Shown here piece after piece: positions 54,758-63,040 of a stretch of 64,000 bases of DNA (positions are counted from its first letter, which is position 1; every line of letters begins with the position of its first letter). A model generated the notes under the pieces. It ran no database searches and was not told the origin of the DNA. It saw nothing but the letters and a program-made list of their open reading frames with translations. Source of the DNA: Comamonas denitrificans (GTDB lineage Bacteria; Pseudomonadota; Gammaproteobacteria; Burkholderiales; Burkholderiaceae_C); assembly GCF_017368815.1 (NCBI RefSeq), contig NZ_JAFNME010000011.1, forward strand, positions 22,653 through 86,652, in the 5' to 3' direction. The position numbers and the translations under genes were made by a program.

Positions 54758-54860
54758 GCCCCACTATAAAAACAGGGGAACGCGGCATTGCAGGGGTAGA
54801 ACCCTTGGACAGGGCCTAGGAAAAACCTTGAGAGGTACGCAAAAACCCCAAGCCCAGCAC

Positions 54861-55499
54861 CTACGCCATTGCAGCCATGCTCTGCAGTGCAGCGGGCTGA
54901 GGCAGGCTCAACACCTTGCCCCGGCCGGTAATCAAGCCATGCTCGCGCAATTGGCGCAGCACGCGTGAAAAAGTCTCAGGCGCAATCCCTAGCTGGGCGG
55001 CAATCGAGCGTTTGCGCTGGTGCAAGGTGACCGACAAGGTGCCATTGCCCACCGCCTGGGCATGGCGCAACAGCCACTGGGCGAAACGTGCCTCGGCCGC
55101 TTGGGCTAAACGGCTGACGGCGGTCTGTGCCTGCTGGCAATACCCTTGCGCCATGTCACGCACCAGCGCCTGGGCAGAGGCTGGCAAGGCGCTTAAGCTG
55201 TCTTGAAAATCCTGCAGCGATACGCGCTTGATCCACACCCGGGAATCACTGACGATGTCCATCGGCGCGGGCGTTTGTGCCAGTGCAAACGCTGCATCCA
55301 GCCACACGGGGCCTTCCACCAAAGAGAACAGGTGGCGCATTTTTTTCTTCTGATCGTCTTCACACACGCCAAAAGCCACGCGGCCACTGTCCAAGTACAG
55401 CACAGAGTCCAGTGGCTGGCCTCGGGCGCGCAAAACTTGGCCAGCACCAAGCACTTCGGTCTTGGCAAAAAGTTCAAAATTCGGGGATAGGTACAACAT
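54861..55499 (-). CDS. Crp/Fnr family transcriptional regulator
   Basis: 212 aa. A cNMP-binding-type beta roll (residues 5-120) and a C-terminal helix-turn-helix KRSIAAQLGIAPETFSRVLRQLREHGLI. The four N-terminal cysteines of FNR are absent, so it is not an oxygen-sensing Fe-S FNR; a heme/NO-type Dnr or a ligand-free regulator is possible. Its promoter carries an FNR-like box at 55536, a sign of autoregulation. It could be the regulator acting on the nosZ box, but that is inference. Confidence 0.82.
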   Translation of the reverse strand: MLYLSPNFELFAKTEVLGAGQVLRARGQPLDSVLYLDSGRVAFGVCEDDQKKKMRHLFSLVEGPVWLDAAFALAQTPAPMDIVSDSRVWIKRVSLQDFQDSLSALPASAQALVRDMAQGYCQQAQTAVSRLAQAAEARFAQWLLRHAQAVGNGTLSVTLHQRKRSIAAQLGIAPETFSRVLRQLREHGLITGRGKVLSLPQPAALQSMAAMA

Positions 55500-55535
55500 A
55501 ATTCCCGACTATGCCCCTCTACTATTCACCGCGAT

Positions 55536-55549
55536 TTGAGCCATATCAA
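55536..55549. promoter_or_regulatory. FNR/DNR-like box in the Crp/Fnr gene promoter
   Basis: TTGAG-CCAT-ATCAA matches 9 of 10 consensus positions and lies 37 nt before the start codon of the regulator, a spacing that would overlap the core promoter. It would fit autorepression. Confidence 0.6.
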
Positions 55550-55562
55550 TCATTTTTTTCTT

Positions 55563-55618
55563 GACTGGCAAAGCAAGGGTTTCCCTTGGAAAGGCGTTCC
55601 AAGACTTTTTTGCCAGTC
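55563..55618. other. Nested inverted repeat (structured RNA or DNA element)
   Basis: GACTGGCAAA (55563-55572) and TTTGCCAGTC (55609-55618) are exact complements. Inside, CTTGGAA and TTCCAAG form a second stem around AGGCG, and CTTTTTT follows. It lies between the Crp/Fnr gene and tRNA-Arg with no coding frame. It may be a small RNA or a compound terminator. Confidence 0.45.
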
Positions 55619-55653
55619 TGGCCACAGATTTCGCGATAAATACTTGCCAATGC

Positions 55654-55687
55654 AAAAAGCCCTGAAGTTTTTTTACTTCAGGGCTTT
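55654..55687 (-). terminator. Terminator after tRNA-Arg
   Basis: On the minus strand AAAGCCCTGAAGT and ACTTCAGGGCTTT flank an A-rich loop, followed by TT and a short T-run. It is 6 nt beyond the CCA end of the tRNA. Confidence 0.85.
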
Positions 55688-55692
55688 GCATC

Positions 55693-55769
55693 TGGCGCGG
55701 CTGGCAGGAATCGAACCCACGACCCCTTGGTTCGTAGCCAAGTACTCTATCCAGCTGAGCTACAGCCGC
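55693..55769 (-). tRNA. tRNA-Arg (anticodon ACG)
   Basis: On the minus strand the gene starts GCGGCTG and the acceptor stem closes with CAGCCGC, then discriminator G and encoded CCA. The anticodon stem CTTGG / CCAAG encloses CTACGAA, giving anticodon ACG (read as ICG, Arg). The T-loop TTCGATT and D-arm GCTC...GAGT are present. Length 77 nt including CCA. Confidence 0.95.
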
Positions 55770-55963
55770 CAAGGCCGCGATTGTATGCCCTTTTTTGCTA
55801 CCGAAAAAGATAAATCGCCAGCATGCCGGCATAAAAAGCGCGCAAAACTATGGCTTAGTTTGCTGCTTTGTCACCCCCGTAAAGATCCTAAGTATCTATC
55901 AATAATAAAAAATCTAGCATCCATTCCCGCAGCACGTGCTGTATCTATGTAAAGGAAATTGGG

Positions 55964-56311
55964 ATGCTCAAAAAATTATTCGCCCTGTGTTTCGTACTGT
56001 TTTGCAGTTGGAGTTGGGCTGCAGTGGATGTCAATAAAGCGACTGAGGCCGAGTTGGTGCAAATCAAAGGCATTGGCCCCGCCATTGCCAGCACTATTGT
56101 CGAGACCCGCAAGCAAGGTGCTTTTAAAAGTTGGGATGATTTCATCGCCCGGGTCAAAGGAATTGGTCAAACCAATGCGGACAAATTTTCTCAAGGCGGC
56201 CTGACGGTGGATGGCAAAGCGTTTAAAACCGCCCCCGAGGCAGCAGCCAACGACAAAGCAAAAACAGTAGCTAAGACCGCTGCAGAACCCAGTGCTGCGG
56301 CCAAAAAATAG
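55964..56311 (+). CDS. comEA: ComEA-like DNA-binding protein
   Basis: 115 aa. Signal peptide MLKKLFALCFVLFCSWSWAA, then VDVNKATEAELVQIKGIGPAIA and WDDFIARVKGIGQTNADKF, two helix-hairpin-helix motifs (about 20-75). An Ala/Lys-rich tail follows. ComEA binds DNA in the periplasm during natural transformation; single-HhH-pair forms of this length are widespread in Betaproteobacteria. A terminator lies 30 nt past the stop. Confidence 0.85.
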   Translation: MLKKLFALCFVLFCSWSWAAVDVNKATEAELVQIKGIGPAIASTIVETRKQGAFKSWDDFIARVKGIGQTNADKFSQGGLTVDGKAFKTAPEAAANDKAKTVAKTAAEPSAAAKK

Positions 56312-56342
56312 TAAAAATTTTTCTGAGTCGGTTATCCTTATC

Positions 56343-56366
56343 GCCCGCAGTTTGCGGGCTTTTTTG
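56343..56366 (+). terminator. Terminator after comEA
   Basis: GCCCGCA / TGCGGGC stem with a TT loop, then TTTTTT. Confidence 0.88.
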
Positions 56367-56427
56367 CCTCTAAACTCTTTGCGCTGGCCGTTGCGCTTTT
56401 TCTCCCACCTCTTTTACCCTGCTTGTC

Positions 56428-59352
56428 ATGCCCTTGATTTTGCTGATCATCCTGCCCTTTGTCGGCAGCCTGCTCGCAGCCGTATTACCGGCCAACGCCC
56501 GCAATACGGAATCAACCTTGGCCGGCATCATCAGCTTGGTCTGCACGGTGCAAGCGGCACTGCTCTTTCCCGAGATTGCCAATGGCCAGGTTCTGCGCCA
56601 AGAAATTGCGTGGCTGCCCAGCCTGGGGCTTGATTTTGTGGTGCGCATGGACGGCTTTGCCTGGATGTTCAGCATGCTGGTGCTGGGCATAGGCACCTTG
56701 GTGGTGCTTTATGCCCGCTACTACATGTCCCCGGCCGATCCGGTGCCCCGGTTTTTCTCCTTCTTATTGGCTTTTATGGGGGCCATGATGGGGGTGGTGC
56801 TCTCGGGCAATGTGCTGCAGTTGGCTTTCTTTTGGGAGCTGACCAGCATTTTTTCCTTTTTACTGATTGGCTACTGGCACCACCGCCAAGATGCCCGCCG
56901 TGGGGCGCGCATGGCGCTGACGGTGACCGGCACCGGCGGTTTGTGCTTGCTGGCCGGGCTGCTCATGCTGGGGTCGATGGTGGGCAGCTACGACCTGGAT
57001 GCCATCTTGCAAGCGGGCGCTAGCATTCACCAGCACCCCTTGTACACCCCCATGCTGGTGCTGGTGCTGCTCGGTGCCCTGAGCAAGAGTGCGCAGTTTC
57101 CTTTTCACTTTTGGCTGCCACACGCCATGGCGGCCCCCACCCCCGTTTCCAGTTATCTGCACTCGGCCACCATGGTCAAAGCCGGGGTGTTTTTAATGGC
57201 GCGGCTGTGGCCTGTTCTCAGTGGCACCGACGAATGGTTTTGGATTGTCAGCAGCGCAGGTGCGGCCACCTTGCTGCTGGGCGGGTATGTCGCCTTGTTT
57301 CAAAACGACCTCAAGGGGCTGCTGGCCTACTCCACCCTCTCCCACCTGGGCTTGATTACTTTGCTGCTGGGGCTCAACAGCCCTTTGGCAGCCGTGGCCG
57401 CAGTGTTTCACATCATCAACCACGCAACATTTAAAGCCTCACTCTTTATGGCGGCCGGCATTGTGGACCACGAAAGCGGTACGCGCGATATCCAGCGCCT
57501 GTCAGGGCTGCGGCGCATGATGCCGATGACCAGCACCTTGGCCTGCGTGGCCAGTGCTGCCATGGCCGGGGTGCCACTGCTCAATGGTTTTTTATCCAAG
57601 GAGATGTTTTTTGCCGAAACCGTTTTCCTGGATGCTGCGCCCTGGGTGCGTATTCTTTTGCCCTTGGTAGCGACCTTGGCCGGCATGTTTAGCGTGGCTT
57701 ATTCGCTGCGCTTTACGGTGGATGTATTTTTTGGCCCAGCGGCGACTGATCTGCCCCGCAAACCGCATGAACCGGCGCATTGGATGCGGGTGCCGGTAGA
57801 GCTGCTGGTACTGATTTGCCTGGTGGTGGGCATTTTTCCGGCCTTGGCCGTGGGCGATATTTTGCGGGCTGCGGCCACGCCGGTGGTCGGCGGAGTGCTC
57901 CCTGAATTTAGCTTGGCGATTTGGCACGGGATCAATACGCCACTGATCATGAGTGTGATTGCCTTGCTGGGCGGCATTGCCTTGTTTGGCAGTTTGCACT
58001 GGCTGCGCAGCCGCGCCGTGCTCGGGCAGCGCACCCCGGTGCTGCACCGCTTCAGTGGCAAGCGGGCATTTGAAAACTTGCTGGCCCGCCTCAGCTGGCT
58101 GGCCCGCGCCTGGCGCCGGGGCCTGACCACCCAGCAATTGCAATGGCAGATGCTGTGGCTGCTGCTGCTTACCCTCGTGGCTGGGGCATTACCCCTGCTG
58201 CTGCGCGGTATGCAACTGGGGCAGCGCAATGATTTACCCCTATCACCCGCCTTTGCAGCGCTGTGGGGCCTGGGCGCTTTGTGCGCATTGGGCGCGGCCT
58301 GGCAAGCCAAATACCACCGCATGGCGGCACTGATCATGCTCGGCGGTGCGGGGCTGGTGACGTGCATTACTTTTCTGTGGTTCTCGGCCCCCGATTTGGC
58401 CTTGACGCAATTGGTCGTAGAAATCGTCACCACGATTTTGATTTTGCTTGGCCTGCGCTGGCTGCCACGGCGCGATCAAACCCTGGCACCTTTGACTGCC
58501 CAGACCAACTACCGCGCCCGAGTGCGCCGCATACGTGATTTTTTGATAGCTGTTAGCGCAGGACTGGGTTGCGCTTGGCTGGCTTTTGCCATGATGAGTC
58601 GCCCATTTCCTGAGAGCACTTCTACATTTTTCCTAGAAAAGGCCCTGCCTGAAGGCGGCGGCACCAACGTCGTCAATGTCATGCTGGTGGACTTCCGGGG
58701 CTTTGACACCTTTGGCGAAATTGTGGTGCTGGGCATTGTGGCGCTGACCATTTACGCGCTGCTGCGGCGTTTTCGCCCGGCCCGTGAAACCATGGATTTG
58801 CCCGAGCAGCAACGCTTTTTGGCCGGTGACTTGCAAACCGATTTACTCAACCCGCGCAATGCCCAAGACACTGCCATCGGCTACCTGATGGTGCCGGCTG
58901 TGCTGGTGCGCCTGCTGCTGCCCTTTGCCACCATGGTGGCCGTGTACATCTTTTTGCGCGGGCACAACGAGCCCGGTGGGGGGTTTGTCGCTGGCTTGGT
59001 GTTTTCCGTGGCCTTGCTGCTGCAATACATCGTCTCGGGCACGCAATGGGTGGAGGCGCACTTGCCACTGTTCCCACGCCGCTGGATTGGGGTGGGCTTG
59101 CTGCTGGCGGTGGCCACCGGATTGGGCTCTATTGCCGTTGGCTACCCTTTTCTCACCAGCCACAGCTTTCACTGGACGCTGCCGGTATTGGGTGAAGTAC
59201 ACCTGGCCAGCGCCACTTTTTTTGACCTGGGTGTCTTTGCCCTGGTCGTAGGGGCGACGCTGCTGATTTTGACGGCGCTGGCCCACCAATCGGTGCGAGC
59301 CCATCGCTACCACTCGCGCTTACTCGAAGAGTCTGTGCTGCCCAAGGATTAA
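56428..59352 (+). CDS. mrpA: Na+/H+ antiporter subunit A, fused to subunit B (MrpAB)
   Basis: 974 aa. The N-terminal ~750 residues are the MrpA/NuoL-like channel part with the expected charged-helix motifs (FFWELTSIFSFLLIGYW, LSKSAQFPFHFWLPHAM, TPVSSYLHSATMVKAG, HIINHATFKASLFMAAGIVDHE). The final ~150 residues (IGYLMVPAVLVRLLLPF, VYIFLRGHNEPGGGFVAG, LLLQYIVSGTQWVE) are an MrpB-type domain, so A and B are one polypeptide and no separate mrpB exists. It works with C-G to exchange Na+ for H+. A dispersed repeat motif falls in its reading frame near 58545. Confidence 0.92.
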   Translation: MPLILLIILPFVGSLLAAVLPANARNTESTLAGIISLVCTVQAALLFPEIANGQVLRQEIAWLPSLGLDFVVRMDGFAWMFSMLVLGIGTLVVLYARYYMSPADPVPRFFSFLLAFMGAMMGVVLSGNVLQLAFFWELTSIFSFLLIGYWHHRQDARRGARMALTVTGTGGLCLLAGLLMLGSMVGSYDLDAILQAGASIHQHPLYTPMLVLVLLGALSKSAQFPFHFWLPHAMAAPTPVSSYLHSATMVKAGVFLMARLWPVLSGTDEWFWIVSSAGAATLLLGGYVALFQNDLKGLLAYSTLSHLGLITLLLGLNSPLAAVAAVFHIINHATFKASLFMAAGIVDHESGTRDIQRLSGLRRMMPMTSTLACVASAAMAGVPLLNGFLSKEMFFAETVFLDAAPWVRILLPLVATLAGMFSVAYSLRFTVDVFFGPAATDLPRKPHEPAHWMRVPVELLVLICLVVGIFPALAVGDILRAAATPVVGGVLPEFSLAIWHGINTPLIMSVIALLGGIALFGSLHWLRSRAVLGQRTPVLHRFSGKRAFENLLARLSWLARAWRRGLTTQQLQWQMLWLLLLTLVAGALPLLLRGMQLGQRNDLPLSPAFAALWGLGALCALGAAWQAKYHRMAALIMLGGAGLVTCITFLWFSAPDLALTQLVVEIVTTILILLGLRWLPRRDQTLAPLTAQTNYRARVRRIRDFLIAVSAGLGCAWLAFAMMSRPFPESTSTFFLEKALPEGGGTNVVNVMLVDFRGFDTFGEIVVLGIVALTIYALLRRFRPARETMDLPEQQRFLAGDLQTDLLNPRNAQDTAIGYLMVPAVLVRLLLPFATMVAVYIFLRGHNEPGGGFVAGLVFSVALLLQYIVSGTQWVEAHLPLFPRRWIGVGLLLAVATGLGSIAVGYPFLTSHSFHWTLPVLGEVHLASATFFDLGVFALVVGATLLILTALAHQSVRAHRYHSRLLEESVLPKD
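58545..58570 (+). repeat. Dispersed repeat core inside mrpA
   Basis: GATAGCTGTTAGCGCAGG encodes LIAVSAG within mrpA, between the A and B parts. The core matches the repeat family, but only about 18 nt do so, so it may be a chance match. Confidence 0.3.
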
Positions 59353-59358
59353 TTCACC

Positions 59359-59724
59359 ATGGAAACCGTTTTAGCTTTAGCCATTGGGGTGCTGGCCGGA
59401 TCAGGGGTCTGGCTGCTGCTGCGCCCGCGCACGTTTCAATTGATCATTGGCCTGTGCCTGCTGTCCTATGCCGTCAATTTATTCATCTTCAGCATGGGGC
59501 GCAAAGGCTTGGCCATTGCCAAAGAGCCGGTGCTGCACCTGGGCGTGCCGGAAAACCTCAGCAACTACGCTGATCCCCTGCCCCAGGCGCTGGTACTGAC
59601 GGCCATCGTCATCGGATTTGCCATGACGGCGCTATTTTTGGTGGTGCTGCTGGCCTCGCGCGGCATGGCGGGCACCGACCATGTCGATGGCATCAAAGCG
59701 CAAGATGCGCAGGAGATGCTTTGA
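59359..59724 (+). CDS. mrpC: Na+/H+ antiporter subunit C
   Basis: 121 aa, three membrane helices, a homologue of NuoK. METVLALAIGVLAGSGVWLLLR and LIIGLCLLSYAVNLFIFSMGR and the DPLPQALVLTAIVIGFAMTALFL motif are typical. It starts 6 nt after mrpA and its stop overlaps the mrpD start by one base (TGATG). Confidence 0.92.
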   Translation: METVLALAIGVLAGSGVWLLLRPRTFQLIIGLCLLSYAVNLFIFSMGRKGLAIAKEPVLHLGVPENLSNYADPLPQALVLTAIVIGFAMTALFLVVLLASRGMAGTDHVDGIKAQDAQEML

Positions 59725-61421
59725 TGCCCGACCTCTGGCTCTGGCTGGGCACCTGGATGCCCCACCTCATGCTTGTCCCCATCCTGCTGCCCATGACAAC
59801 CGGGGCGTTGATGTTGCTCTTAAAAGAAGAGCATCAGCGCAGCAAAATCATGCTCAGCACCCTCTCGCTCGTGCTGGGGCTGGTGGTAGCCATCGCCCTG
59901 CTGCACTGGAGCAGCCAGCACCCCACCCCCGGCGTGTACCTGTCGGGCAACTGGGCTGCGCCCTTTGGCATTAGTTTGGTGTTGGATCGCCTCTCTGCCC
60001 TGATGCTGGTGCTGACCTATGCGATTGCCCTGGCCGCCAGCGTGTTTGCCATGGCCCGCTGGTACAAGGTGGGGGTGCATTTTTATGTGCTGTTTCAGTT
60101 CCAGCTCATGGGTTTGGCCGGGGCCTTCTTAACGGGGGACTTGTTCAACCTGTTTGTTTTTTTTGAAATCATGCTGGCCGCATCGTATGGCCTGCTGCTG
60201 CATGGCTCCGGCAGGCTGCGGGTGCAAGCGGGGCTGCACTACGTTGCGATTAATTTGGTGGCTTCTTCGCTGCTTTTGATCGGTACCTCCATGCTGTATG
60301 GCCTGACGGGTACGCTGAATATGGCCGATTTGGCCCAACAAATCCCCCTGGTGGTCGAAGCCGATCGCGCCCTGCTGCACTCGGCTGCGGCAATTTTGGC
60401 AACCGCCTTTTTGATTAAAGCGGCCGTCTGGCCCGTGAACTTCTGGCTGGTGCCCGGCTACAGCGCCGCCACTGCGCCGGTGGGGGCCTTGTTTGCCTTG
60501 ATGACCAAAGTGGGCGTGTACACCTTGCTGCGGCTGTGGACGCTGATGTTCTCCAGCAGCGCTGGAGCCTCGGCGTTATTTGGTGGGCAATGGCTGATGG
60601 TGGGGGGCATGGTCACCATGCTGGTCGGGGCCATCGGCATGCTGGCCGCCACCCGCCTGACCTATTTGGCCGGATATGCTGCCATCACCTCCTCGGGCAC
60701 CTTGCTGGCCGCCACCGGATTTGGTGAACCGGCGCTGCTGGCGGGCCTGTTGTATTACCTGCCCAGCTCCACCTTGGCCGTGGCCATTTTGTTTTTACTG
60801 GCCGATGCCATTGACCGCTGGCGCACCCACGGCACCAGCCAAATTGATCTGGATGATGAGGAAGCGCCCTTCCTCAGCCACGAATTGCTGGTCACCGACC
60901 ACATGAATTTGGACGATGAAGAGCAGGCCCTGATTGGCCGCCCCATTCCGGCTGCCGCAGCGTTTTTAGGCCTGGCGTTTTTACTGTGCACCTTGGTGGT
61001 CGCGGGCCTGCCGCCACTGTCGGGGTTTTTAGGGAAATTGGCCATGCTCACCGCCTTGCTGCCACTGACCTCGGCCGTGGGCAGCCCGCTGCTGCTTCCG
61101 ACGGCCAGCACCTGGATCTTTTTTGCCTTGCTCATCGGGTCAGGGCTTTTGGCATTGATTGCCCTCACCCGTGCTGGGATTCGCCATTTTTGGGCCGCCC
61201 ATGAGCGCGCTGCCCCTGAGATTCGGCTGACTGAAGGCCTGGCCATTGCCGCCTTAACCGCCTTGGTGTTGGCGCTCACCATTCATGCCCCCAGCGCCCT
61301 GCACTACACCAGCAGCACCGCCGCCGATTTGCACAATCCCCAGGGCTATATTGATGCAGTGCTGCAGGCGCGGCCCATCCCCAACCCAGGCGCTGCGGGC
61401 CAAGAGGAGGAAGCCCCATGA
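59724..61421 (+). CDS. mrpD: Na+/H+ antiporter subunit D
   Basis: 565 aa with about 14 membrane helices; NuoM/NuoN-like proton channel. Motifs: GDLFNLFVFFEIMLAASYGL, KAAVWPVNFWLVPGYSAATAPVGALF, and the helical MTKVGVYTLLR. I choose ATG 59724 with AGGAG 8 nt upstream; TTG 59721 would shift the start by one codon. A hydrophilic insert rich in Asp/Glu (QIDLDDEEAPF, NLDDEEQALIG) lies near residue 375, a loop not obviously part of the core fold. The stop overlaps mrpE by 4 nt. Confidence 0.92.
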   Translation: MPDLWLWLGTWMPHLMLVPILLPMTTGALMLLLKEEHQRSKIMLSTLSLVLGLVVAIALLHWSSQHPTPGVYLSGNWAAPFGISLVLDRLSALMLVLTYAIALAASVFAMARWYKVGVHFYVLFQFQLMGLAGAFLTGDLFNLFVFFEIMLAASYGLLLHGSGRLRVQAGLHYVAINLVASSLLLIGTSMLYGLTGTLNMADLAQQIPLVVEADRALLHSAAAILATAFLIKAAVWPVNFWLVPGYSAATAPVGALFALMTKVGVYTLLRLWTLMFSSSAGASALFGGQWLMVGGMVTMLVGAIGMLAATRLTYLAGYAAITSSGTLLAATGFGEPALLAGLLYYLPSSTLAVAILFLLADAIDRWRTHGTSQIDLDDEEAPFLSHELLVTDHMNLDDEEQALIGRPIPAAAAFLGLAFLLCTLVVAGLPPLSGFLGKLAMLTALLPLTSAVGSPLLLPTASTWIFFALLIGSGLLALIALTRAGIRHFWAAHERAAPEIRLTEGLAIAALTALVLALTIHAPSALHYTSSTAADLHNPQGYIDAVLQARPIPNPGAAGQEEEAP

Positions 61422-61909
61422 GGCAACGCTTTCTGCCTGCGCCCTTGCTCTCGCTGGCGTTGTTTGGGCTGTGGCTGTTGCTCAATCACAGCACCAGCGT
61501 TGGGCACATCACATTGGGGGCGCTGCTGGGCTGGGCCATTCCGCTGCTGACACGCGGCCTGCGGCCTTTGCCGGTGCGTGTACGCCGCCCAGGCACCATC
61601 TTGCGGCTGGCCCTGCAAGTGGTTTACGACACGTCGATGTCCAATTTCCATGTTGTGCGGTTTTTACTCTTCCCACGCTACCGCCGCCATCCGGCAGATT
61701 TTGTGCTGATTCCCCTGGATTTGCGCGACCCCAATGGCCTGGCCGTCTTGGCAATGATTGTGTGCATTACCCCAGGGACCGCCTGGGCCGAAATCTCGCG
61801 CGATCGCAGCATGTTGATGCTGCATCTGCTGGAAGTGGACGATGCCGCCAAAATTGCCGCGCACGTGAAAAGTGCTTACGAACGCCCATTAATGGAGATT
61901 TTTGAATGA
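61418..61909 (+). CDS. mrpE: Na+/H+ antiporter subunit E
   Basis: 163 aa. Three membrane helices near the N-terminus (LFGLWLLLNHS, LGALLGWAIPLL) and the soluble C-terminal domain FVLIPLDLRDPNGLAVLAMIVCITPGTAWAEISRD, the characteristic MrpE signature. Overlaps both mrpD and mrpF by 4 nt, so translation is coupled. Confidence 0.92.
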   Translation: MRQRFLPAPLLSLALFGLWLLLNHSTSVGHITLGALLGWAIPLLTRGLRPLPVRVRRPGTILRLALQVVYDTSMSNFHVVRFLLFPRYRRHPADFVLIPLDLRDPNGLAVLAMIVCITPGTAWAEISRDRSMLMLHLLEVDDAAKIAAHVKSAYERPLMEIFE

Positions 61910-62196
61910 CCGCTGCCCTCTCTGCCCCACTGACTTGGGCACTGCCAGCAGCCATCTTGCTGCTGGCGCTGGCAATGGTGCTCACCTTGCTGCGCATGCT
62001 GCATGGCCCCACAGCACAAGACCGCGTACTGGCGCTCGATTGCATGTACTTAAACGGCATGCTGCTGGTGCTGGTGCTGGCCATGCATTACGCCTCGGAG
62101 GTGTACTTTGAAACCGCCTTGCTCATCGCCCTATTTAGCTGCGTAGGCACCACAGCCATGGCCAAATTTTTGCTGCGTGGCGAGGTGATTGAATGA
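61906..62196 (+). CDS. mrpF: Na+/H+ antiporter subunit F
   Basis: 96 aa, three membrane helices. The LRMLHGPTAQDRVLALDCMYLN segment with its conserved GPT-x-x-DRV-x-A-x-D motif marks MrpF/MnhF. Start and stop overlap the neighbours by 4 nt each (ATGA). Confidence 0.92.
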   Translation: MTAALSAPLTWALPAAILLLALAMVLTLLRMLHGPTAQDRVLALDCMYLNGMLLVLVLAMHYASEVYFETALLIALFSCVGTTAMAKFLLRGEVIE

Positions 62197-62582
62197 GCGC
62201 CACCGATTTTCCGCTCTGGCTGCAGTGGCTGATTGCTATTTTCGCCTTGCTCGGTGCCGCCGTGGCCCTGCTTGGCTCCTGGGGTTTGCTGCGGCTGAAA
62301 ACCTATTACGAGCGCGTTCACGCCCCTGCCATCATTGCCACCATGGGCTGCTGGCTCATCATGTGGGCCAGCACAGCGTTTTATTTAGCCTCCGATACAG
62401 GGCCGACTTTTGCCACCTTATTAATTGCCGTTTTTGTGGCCGTCACCGTGCCCATCTCCACCATTTTCTTGATGCGGGCCGCCCTGTTTCGTGATCGCCG
62501 TGCCCACCGTGCCGTGCCGCCCAGCATCAGCAGCACCAGCCTGGCGCGTACACCACCACCGCCCCCGGCAAAGTTGTCTTAA
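62193..62582 (+). CDS. mrpG: Na+/H+ antiporter subunit G
   Basis: 129 aa. Three membrane helices, with the MrpG marker GLLRLKTYYERVHAPAII (the L-x-D/K-x-Y-x-R-x-H-A motif). A Pro-rich tail (RTPPPPPAKLS) is unusual for the family. The stop is immediately followed by the crcB start, so crcB is the last gene of the transcript. Confidence 0.9.
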   Translation: MSATDFPLWLQWLIAIFALLGAAVALLGSWGLLRLKTYYERVHAPAIIATMGCWLIMWASTAFYLASDTGPTFATLLIAVFVAVTVPISTIFLMRAALFRDRRAHRAVPPSISSTSLARTPPPPPAKLS

Positions 62583-62978
62583 ATGCTGCAAGTGATCGCC
62601 ATTTGTGCCGGGGCCTCAATCGGTGCCTTGGCGCGTTGGCACCTGGGCCTGTGGCTCAGTGCCCCCGGGCAGCTGCCTTGGGGAACACTGTGGGCCAATG
62701 CCATTGGCGGTTATTTGATCGGCCTGGCCATTGCCTGCCTAGAAGCGTTTCCGCAGCTTGATCCGGTTTGGCGCTTATTTTTTATTACTGGGTTTTTAGG
62801 GGCACTGACCACTTTTTCCAGCTATAGCGCCGAAGTGTTTCACCTGCTCCATACCGGGCGTTGGATGGTGGGCCTGCTGTGGACGGCCGCCCATCTATTG
62901 GCCTCCATCACTTTAACGGCTGCCGGCTGGTACTGTGCGCAAGCGTGGTTGGCAAAGTTCAGCGGATCTGCAGTCTAA
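62583..62978 (+). CDS. crcB: CrcB/Fluc family fluoride channel
   Basis: 131 aa, four membrane helices. Characteristic motifs: GASIGALARWHLG, the NAIGGYLIGL polar track, and GFLGALTTFSSYSAEV (the TTFSSYS phenylalanine-box). It exports F- as a dimer. Start immediately abuts the mrpG stop, so it is probably co-transcribed, an odd but not unprecedented coupling of ion exporters. Confidence 0.92.
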   Translation: MLQVIAICAGASIGALARWHLGLWLSAPGQLPWGTLWANAIGGYLIGLAIACLEAFPQLDPVWRLFFITGFLGALTTFSSYSAEVFHLLHTGRWMVGLLWTAAHLLASITLTAAGWYCAQAWLAKFSGSAV

Positions 62979-62986
62979 AATTAAGC

Positions 62987-63028
62987 ATAGCTGCTAACGC
63001 TTGCTCAACAAGGGCAAATGCCTCAAAA
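62987..63028 (+). repeat. Dispersed repeat between crcB and the LOG gene
   Basis: ATAGCTGCTAACGCTTGCTC then AACAAGGGCAAATGCCTCAAAA. It fills most of the gap and ends near the AAAGGATT ribosome site of the next gene. Confidence 0.65.
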
Positions 63029-63040
63029 GGATTAAAAAAA

